Source: Ilex aquifolium (Eukaryota; Streptophyta; Magnoliopsida; Aquifoliales; Aquifoliaceae). Taken from it: a DNA stretch of 64,000 nucleotides. Every line of letters begins with the position of its first letter. Position 1 is the stretch's first letter. Position numbers and translations under genes: made by a program. Positions 57,201 to 64,000 of this stretch are shown here, piece by piece. Under the pieces are notes generated by a model. The model was not told where the DNA came from, did no database searches, and saw only the letters and a list, made by a program, of their open reading frames with translations. The DNA lies in contig OX637395.1 of assembly GCA_951799425.1 (NCBI GenBank), positions 2,270,001 to 2,334,000 on the forward strand, written 5' to 3'.

Positions 57201-60200
57201 ATTTATGTGACATCTACTTCACAATCAGATCAATAAAGCTTGCAATACGAAATTCTTACTGTATTTTCATTAAATCTGATTTTAGTAAATTCCCTCTACT
57301 GTTATTATTTGCAGGACCCTATAATTGAATCTATCTGCGCAGCTGTTGACCGGTTGACAAATTCAACAAATTTTCTAGAATATTTGGGAAAACATGCACT
57401 TATTATGCAAGAGGAGTTACCAACTGTGTTGGAGGATCATGTTGTTGACGAGAGATATCATTTCATGTCCCTTACCTTGAACTTGGCAAGTACATTTTTG
57501 TACATGGCCAACACGTATATTATTGTCCCAACAGCAGATAACTACTCACTGAACCTTGGAGCTGCAGCAACTGTCTGTGGTGCTGTAATTGGGTCAATGG
57601 CTGTTGCACAGGTGTTCTCTTCGGTATATTTTAGTGCATGGTCAAATAAATCATACATGAGACCTCTTTTATTTAGCAGCATTGTTCTTCTTGTGGGAAA
57701 CACCTTATACGCCCTGGCTTATGATCTTAACTCGATATATGTTCTTCTAATTGGTCGTCTATTATGTGGGTAAGTGATTGCATTCTCTTTCTTAGTACAT
57801 GACTTGTCAAGCTTACAAATGAATCATTGATCTTTATATTACAGTACTACTTGTATTTTAGTCTGAATAGACTCTGTTATAGATAGTTTTCTGCCTGAAA
57901 TTGCACATATGCAAGTTTTTTTATGCTCTTTCATATTTAGGTTCAGCAGGCATCTGAATACTTACCCGAATTTCAGATTCAAATTCCAGTGCGAACTACT
58001 CTTGAGCTATGCAATGCAATGCTTCTCTTTTTGGTTACAGAGAGGCAACATAGTGGCCTACTGCCTGTGAGTCGAAAAGGATCCTCTGAAATATAAACAG
58101 AGATTTGATGGAGCAAATGTCTAATCAATCTAGGATTTAGAAAAGGACAAGTAATTTATCTCAAAAGAAACCTAAGTTCCTAAGTATGTGGAAGTTATAA
58201 AAGCCACTTGATGTGGCAATCACCAAGTATGTATTGTTTTCTCGTTTACATTTTCCTTTCAGCTTGACCTAATAGTATATTTTCACAAACGTACTTAGTA
58301 ATTTGACTATAATAGTTTCATTAAAGTGATCATATCTTTATGAATTTTTCGAATCTATGGATAAAATAAGACAAAAAACAATATTATAAAGACAATAAAT
58401 CCATTCTTACATTTCCACATCAAAGTGAAATATAGTACTCAGTTCTTTTTTCTTTCATTTAATCCCTATTGGTGTTCCAAAAGTACCTTTTCGAAGTCCT
58501 AGAGAAGAAGATGCATCTTGGGTTGATGTATAGTGCGACTTCTCAGAAATATTGAGTCATATGGGATTTCCCCCGTTATCTCCCCCGATCGAGATATCCT
58601 TGGTTTCGCCCAAGAAAGATTAATTGAATCATCAAATCCATTTTTTTTGGGGGGGGGAGGGGGAGATTTCAGATTACTATTATCAATTAGAATGATTTAT
58701 GGTTGAGTTGGTTGGACTAATAAAATAAAGTATCCAAACTCCATTTAGAGAAACCCAATTGATAATATATCTATGATTACTACTTGTATCATAAATAATT
58801 CCTATTTGTAAAGAGATCCCGTTTGGAAAGAGAAACGGTCTCAATTAATCAATGTTAATCAATCGAATGGATGAATACATCAAATATTTGGCGGGCGGCA
58901 TGAAATGGATTGAAAAAAAAAAAAAAAAAAAGTCGTAACAAAAAGAAATGGTAATGAGAACATTCGTCCTATATGTGCAAATTGAAATCGGTCGGATCTT
59001 TACCCAGAGTAGAACATAAACCTAAAAATTTATTATAACCGTCCCTCATTGGCTGTCCACGGATTCTATTATCAAGAAGTGTATCCACGGCTTCTTGTGC
59101 CAATTTCTCCTTACACATTACTAATTCTCTTGATGTAGATCTACTTGTTGTTAATAGATCGGTAAGAGTATTGTTCCGATAGATTACTCTTCTAAAGGGT
59201 TCATTAATATCTGAACTCATTAGTTTGGCCCTATCTATTTGAATAACCGGTCTTAACTCGAGAGGAAGAACTCGTAATAGACACAAAACTATCGGTTATG
59301 GTTCTATATTAGTTCGAATAAAATACTTAACTAATTCCATATGTCTAACCAAAAAATCCTTTATTCTTCCAACTTTTCGATCTTCCCAATCATTCCCTGT
59401 GGACCATTCTTCCCCTAATTCTTTCCATTCTACTAATGAATAATCTATAATAATTTATAAATCTAGATTGGCTAACGGCTCTAGTAGAGATCACACGATT
59501 TCGAAATGTATCGAAGCCTTGGGTAGTAAAAAAAAAGAAGTGAGATGCTTTATTTCCAGGATTATATTTCATATTCGACTAAACCTTATAATAGTAAGAA
59601 AGTGGGTTTTTTAGCTACGGGCCTAGCAAAAGAAAAATTGGGATAGGATCTTACTGGAGCTCCCCCACTTCAAAATTGGACGTGTAAGTTTCCTTTCATC
59701 TAGCTCAAGTAGGTATGCCAAATAAAGAAAGGAGTTCTCACTTCAAGTTCTAGAACCCCACCCCCAAAAAAAAAAAAAAGATCTACTTCTTACTCAAGTT
59801 CCGAGCAAAGACCAAGCAAGATTTCATTGATTCCGTCTTTCTTTTTTATTCGATTTTCTGAATTCTTTATTCAATTATGACATAAATGAAATGTGAATAG
59901 GTTTTTCAATTTAAAGCTCAATTGATTACCAATAAAAACTTAATCGACCATAATTACCTCTTTCTGCAGAGTACAAATTTAATTGACAATTAAACACAGA
60001 TTGCATAAGAAAAGAGAATAATTTTTTCCACATAGCTACTTTTTATGTCTTCTTTTTTCTAATTCTACTCTTAGGCATTCTCTCACATAATGTTAATCCA
60101 AATAATATTTGTTTTGGCTGCTATATTGCAATTGGACTTGTTTATGTGGTTAATGGTTATTGATATATTCTAGTTTGAGAGAAGCAATTCCTTGCCTGAA

Positions 60201-63200
60201 GATTCACTTTTATAGTAGTTTATTACATTCTACCCCTTTCCCCCCGAAGATACACATTTATAGTAGTTTATTCATTGGTGCAATCATATGGATGAATTAG
60301 GCATGTCTAACAAATTGCAATATTTACCAATGTTTCAGGTTGGGTTCCGTAAGGGCTGTTAACAGGCGTTATATCAGCGATTGTGTGCCTCTCAGAATGA
60401 GAATGAAAGCTTCTGCTGGTTTTGTTAGTGCCAGTGCACTTGGAATGGCATCTGGTCCTGCACTCGCCTTCTTACTTCAAACTGAATTCAAGATATTTAA
60501 AATCACTTTTAATGAAGACACTTTACCAGGATGGTTTATGTCTCTTGCATGGTTTATCTATCTATTGTGGTTGTGGTTTTCATTTAGAGAGCCTCCACGT
60601 GAGGACAACGAGAATATTGTGACACGACCAGCCAACACTGGTATGTTAATTGGAAAGTCGCTATGGTTTCAAATATCTGGATTATGGTGTTTTGTAATGT
60701 TTTCTAGTGGTTCAGTTTATGCATATTAGTCCACAAGTTTGTGCTTATATGTCCTTAAAGTTAGATGGCAATGAAACCACTTTAGAATAGAGATTTGTTA
60801 GACATCCATTCTCAATCATTTATATCATTTCAAGTTGTCGTTGAGGTTCATTCATCAAACCAATTCCAAGTCGTAATTCTTCAGGAGATTTTATATGTGT
60901 CTGCAACTTTAATCGTTTATTTAATAGATAAACTATGTCAAATCTTTACTCGACTCCTTTCATGGATAACATCTTTTGTCTTGTCATCAATGCTGCATTA
61001 TGATAACCACGGAGACTTATCCATGTCAATCTTGTAAGTTCGAGAAATTTTGCTAAACCTGGAATTAATTGAACCGGATCTTCTACTCTCTTCTCCCTCC
61101 TACATTGCTCAAGCTCAATTGACAGATTGTAGTTCAGGATGTAAAGGTCCTCCTTCCAAGGTCTAATTATATGAAAAATTTTGAATGTCCTGAACCCTCA
61201 AAGTCTCTGCAGTATTCTAGCTGCTTCAAGCTCAATCTATATTAGTGATCATAAAATCTCCCTACAGTTATTCAGACACACCAACTTTGAGACTAGAGAT
61301 ATTTCATAATCATTTGAAATTTAAGTTAAATATAGTATCTCAGGTGCCATAAAGGATTTTAGAGTCTTGCAGGATCGTGGCACTAATCGTTCTTAAGTTT
61401 CTTCAAACTAGCACGTACAAGTAAACAACAGAATCTGGATTTTGTTCCTTTTCCTGCCAAACTAAAGGGAGGCATATGGAGAATAATTATCTGAATGTGC
61501 CAAATCCTCTAACATGTTGTCTACTCCAAAATTCATGTTGTTACTCTGATTTCCACAAGTTCAACTACCAATTCCTATTTAAAGCCAGTATTGAAAATAC
61601 GGATTGTCTTACTTTCCGGAAAATACTGATTGTCTTGTCTGACACAACCAGCCTAACATCGAGTCCTGATGTTGCATTCTAAGGGAAACAAACTCTAAAA
61701 CTGGAAGCCGACCTTAAATCATTGTATCATAATTTCATCTACTACAAACTTGATGAAAAATATCATCACCTTTCGATGTGTAATCTCTAATGCTAATACT
61801 TGGAGCAGTCCAGCCTTCTGAACCCAAAGAAACTGACATTCCTATTGGCATGTGACTTTTGGACAGGTGTATGGAGGTGTAAAATTCTTTAAAGGTCTTA
61901 TCATTATTCATGGCTGAACAATGCATAAAAGTAGAATGTCTTATGTTTCACTTAGATGCAATAGGCTTCAATGTCATGAATGCCTTGTAGGAACTCCATT
62001 TGATCGGCTTTTATTGTAAATTTATTTATTTTTTCGGTAAGTATTGTAAATTTATTTTTGCAACTATAGAATTCATAATTCTGGCGTCTATTTGAGTAAG
62101 GGATTTCGTATGTTATTTCTCATTTTAGGGATGATAGAAACTAGTGCATTAGAGAATGGGCTTAGCCAATCATTGCTATTAAGCACAACAGAGAACCAAC
62201 CAGGTGAAGATGAAGACCATGAATGTGATATTAGGGAAGAAAATTCTGAGGAGATCCACAAACCTGTCACTTCAATTGTGTCTGCATACAGACTGCTTAC
62301 ACCATCTGTAAAGGTATGTATTTTATTCTGAGGAGATCATTTAACTTCATGATGATCCTATCCTTGTTTCCTAGGTTGTTTTATTGATATGCAAAGAGAA
62401 CACTCTCGTTGTGTAATGCATACTTCTGGGAAACTGTATAATCTACTTTCATAGGAAGTGAGTTTATGTTCTCATAACCTATCACTTCGAGAGAGATTGA
62501 GTTTGGATGTGGGATCATCATATACCCTTTCGGGATCATCATATACCCTTTCTACTTCTCAATGTTATTGAACAACTATCTCGCTGATAAATTTGGGTAT
62601 GCCATGAAACACGACATCTCATGATATCCCCAATATTGAAAATCTGACATGACTGCCTTAAAACGAGAAGTACTAAGCTTGGCACAATAGCCATCTTAAC
62701 TTGCTACTCTTTCGGTACGAGCATGCATATCAGATATAACCCTTGATGATCAAACAACCCATTTAAATTTTTTGAAACTGGCTGAGGTCCATATTATGTT
62801 GTTCTTATTTTCGTGTAACCTAGAAGATTCTAACAAAAATTTGTGATAGTACCTTCCAGTTTTATGCTGATGCCAACTTTTCCATTTCTCATTTTCCAAT
62901 TATTGAAATTGCAAATTAATGTCATACGTTTTGTATGGATATTTCTTATCTATAACACTACTGATTTAGATTTGACTACAATGAACAGGTTCAGTTATTC
63001 GTATATTTCATGCTCAAATATGCTATGGAGGTTTTACTTGCTGAGTCAAGTGTCATCACCTCATTCTATTTTGTCTGGTCAACAAGCAAAGTGGCAATTT
63101 TCCTTGCATTTCTTGGTCTGACTGTCCTTCCTGTTAACATATTTGTTGGAAGTTACATCAGTAACATGTTTGAGGAAAGGTAAGCATTTGGACCTTAGAG

Positions 63201-64000
63201 AAGCATTTATTAAATTCATATGTAATTTTCCATGTTAAGAGGCATACCACCCCCCTTCCCAATACACAAAATAAAATGAAAAAGAACCCTTCCCCCCAAA
63301 GCCAATTTTTATTGAATAGACTATCTGCCGGTGAGGGTCTCTAAAGTGTTGGTCACCTCGGTGTTGCAACAATAAAACGACTTGGATGAGGTTAAATACT
63401 TGACTCGGATATTATGAAATAGGGTGATTATTTTTCTCTCGTGACTAGAAAAGTTACTTATTCGTCATTTGATGCTGATGAACACTCATTTGACGCTTAT
63501 ATCTTGTTCATCTAAAACACCCGACCCTGGGAGTGCTCAGCTTGTTAAATGAAAACCCACAGATTTGAGCTTGATATCACTTTCAATTGATTCCTTTAAT
63601 AGACGGAATGTCATCAACTCATCATCCTCTTGCAAGAAGAACTTCCAACTTGTGTCGGTACCTAAAGTAGTCTCAAAGAATAGTTACCGTTATGGTTTCC
63701 ACTTAATATATACTTATGTTGACATCATATCAGAGTGACAGAATGAGCTATGTATTGGGTCATATGGCCAGTCTTGGTAGAATTCCCAGAACAATTAACA
63801 TAATACTAATTTGTTTACAACTGCCAGAAACCCGGATACGTTGTTGACCAAGCTCCCCAGTGCTCTGAGTAGTTACTATAGGGTGTATGTGCAGTACAAT
63901 GTCTCATTTTCTATACCAATCCACCATATTGATTGGGTCGTCTATACAGTTGGTTTCATTCCATGACTTGGACATGCTAAGAATCCAATCTATCATTAAC
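54254..64000 (+). CDS. PHT5: SPX-MFS vacuolar phosphate transporter (PHT5/VPT type), 3' end outside window
   Basis: Coding exons: 54254-54306, 54469-54589, 55160-55471, 55603-55707, 57315-57769, 60339-60640, 62129-62313 and 62989-63179, with consistent phases, giving 574 complete codons so far; about 125 more are expected past the edge. The N-terminus is an SPX domain (start [30 protein letters not shown] and [17 protein letters not shown] supply the basic inositol-pyrophosphate surface). An MFS membrane half follows ([79 protein letters not shown]), then an acidic loop ([17 protein letters not shown]) and [20 protein letters not shown]. The family loads phosphate into the vacuole under inositol-pyrophosphate control. 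Likely relatives are Arabidopsis AT4G22990 and AT1G63010. Introns 4, 5 and 6 are large, and intron 5 contains plastid DNA. Confidence 0.93.
58462..58640 (+). pseudogene. clpP: Plastid clpP exon 1 and start of intron 1
   Basis: Positions 58462-58532 (71 bp) encode [20 protein letters not shown], the N-terminus of the plastid Clp protease subunit. The start codon has become ATC. The following GTGCGACTTCTCAGAAATAT is the beginning of the group II clpP intron 1. It breaks off near 58640 and cannot be functional. Confidence 0.85.
59030..59670 (-). pseudogene. rpoC1: Plastid rpoC1 fragment
   Basis: Reading leftward from about 59650, the frame gives [55 protein letters not shown], then [40 protein letters not shown] and [10 protein letters not shown], in the order of the plastid RNA polymerase beta-prime subunit. 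Several stops and a deletion break it, and it ends at MRDGYNKF near 59030. Sequence just upstream of the exon (59670-59890) is probably the rpoC1 intron. Confidence 0.88.
62509..62552 (+). repeat. 21-bp tandem duplication in intron 7
   Basis: Two adjacent copies of GGGATCATCATATACCCTTT(C) lie between coding exons 7 and 8 of the SPX-MFS gene. Confidence 0.85.

Larger units (their letters stand above)
58385..59890. mobile_element. Nuclear plastid DNA (NUPT) mosaic in intron 5 of the SPX-MFS gene
   Basis: The segment begins with plastid clpP upstream sequence and exon 1 on the plus strand and ends with rpoC1 sequence on the minus strand. Between them (about 58650-59030) lies AT-rich DNA that looks plastid-derived but that I cannot place. 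The G-run at 58650 and A-runs at 58914-58931 and 59767-59779 may be junction filler or sequencing-difficult tracts. Ends are approximate. Confidence 0.8.

Noticed and set aside
58462-59670. clpP and rpoC1 as functional genes
   Set aside because: These are plastid genes broken by stops, a lost start codon and truncation, and they sit inside a nuclear intron.
1-64000. CRISPR arrays, phage, bacterial defence or operon structures
   Set aside because: The window is plant nuclear DNA with spliced genes. The tandem repeats seen are micro- or minisatellites without spacer structure.

Overview
This is nuclear DNA of a flowering plant, probably a eudicot. The evidence is GT-AG introns of 0.1 to 3.3 kb, AT-rich intergenic DNA, dense tRNA-derived SINEs, MITEs, LINEs and a solo LTR, nuclear copies of organelle DNA, and plant-specific protein families (a PHT5-type SPX-MFS transporter, a ZFWD protein). 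I rebuilt the gene models by hand from splice sites, reading phase and remembered family sequences. No alignment was run.

Layout, left to right. (1) 1-6400: intergenic DNA almost filled with small transposons (four or five SINE-like copies, three MITEs, one hairpin). (2) 6760-9553 (+): seven-exon nucleotide-sugar transporter of the UTR2/SLC35B group, 359 aa. (3) 11762-14482 (+): three-exon VIT/CCC1-family metal transporter, 268 aa, with a SINE in intron 1. (4) 15832-28259 (-): sixteen-exon SET-domain methyltransferase of the SETD3/Rubisco-LSMT type, 567 aa. One intron holds an antisense LINE and another a long-armed inverted repeat. (5) 28499-31347: a Harbinger-like MITE, then a probable Ty3/gypsy solo LTR. 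(6) 33854-39171 (+): eight-exon CCCH zinc-finger/WD40 protein (ZFWD), 447 aa, whose 3.3 kb intron 5 is nested transposon sequence. (7) 40695-43321 (+): a small LysM gene whose start codon and first ten codons are cut off from the rest by a 2.27 kb TTA-flanked Harbinger-like element, followed by a LysM pseudogene at 44390-44636. (8) 44689-52200: two well-bounded hAT-like MITEs, a CACTA end, a SINE, and a TIR element carrying a 32-bp minisatellite. (9) 52217-64000 (+): a PHT5/VPT vacuolar phosphate transporter gene with a duplicated leader and a plastid-DNA mosaic (clpP and rpoC1 pieces) in intron 5. It runs off the right edge after coding exon 8.

The genes are ordinary single-copy housekeeping or transport genes, not an operon or cluster. 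Two pairs recall Arabidopsis chromosome 4 neighbours from memory: UTR2 with the SPX-MFS gene, and LysM with ZFWD. That would make the window an interleaved ancestral block. The main novelty is structural: the split LysM gene, the gene-like cargo in a hAT element, the plastid mosaic, the tandem leader duplication, and a 60-bp retroposed mRNA tail with an 18-bp target duplication.
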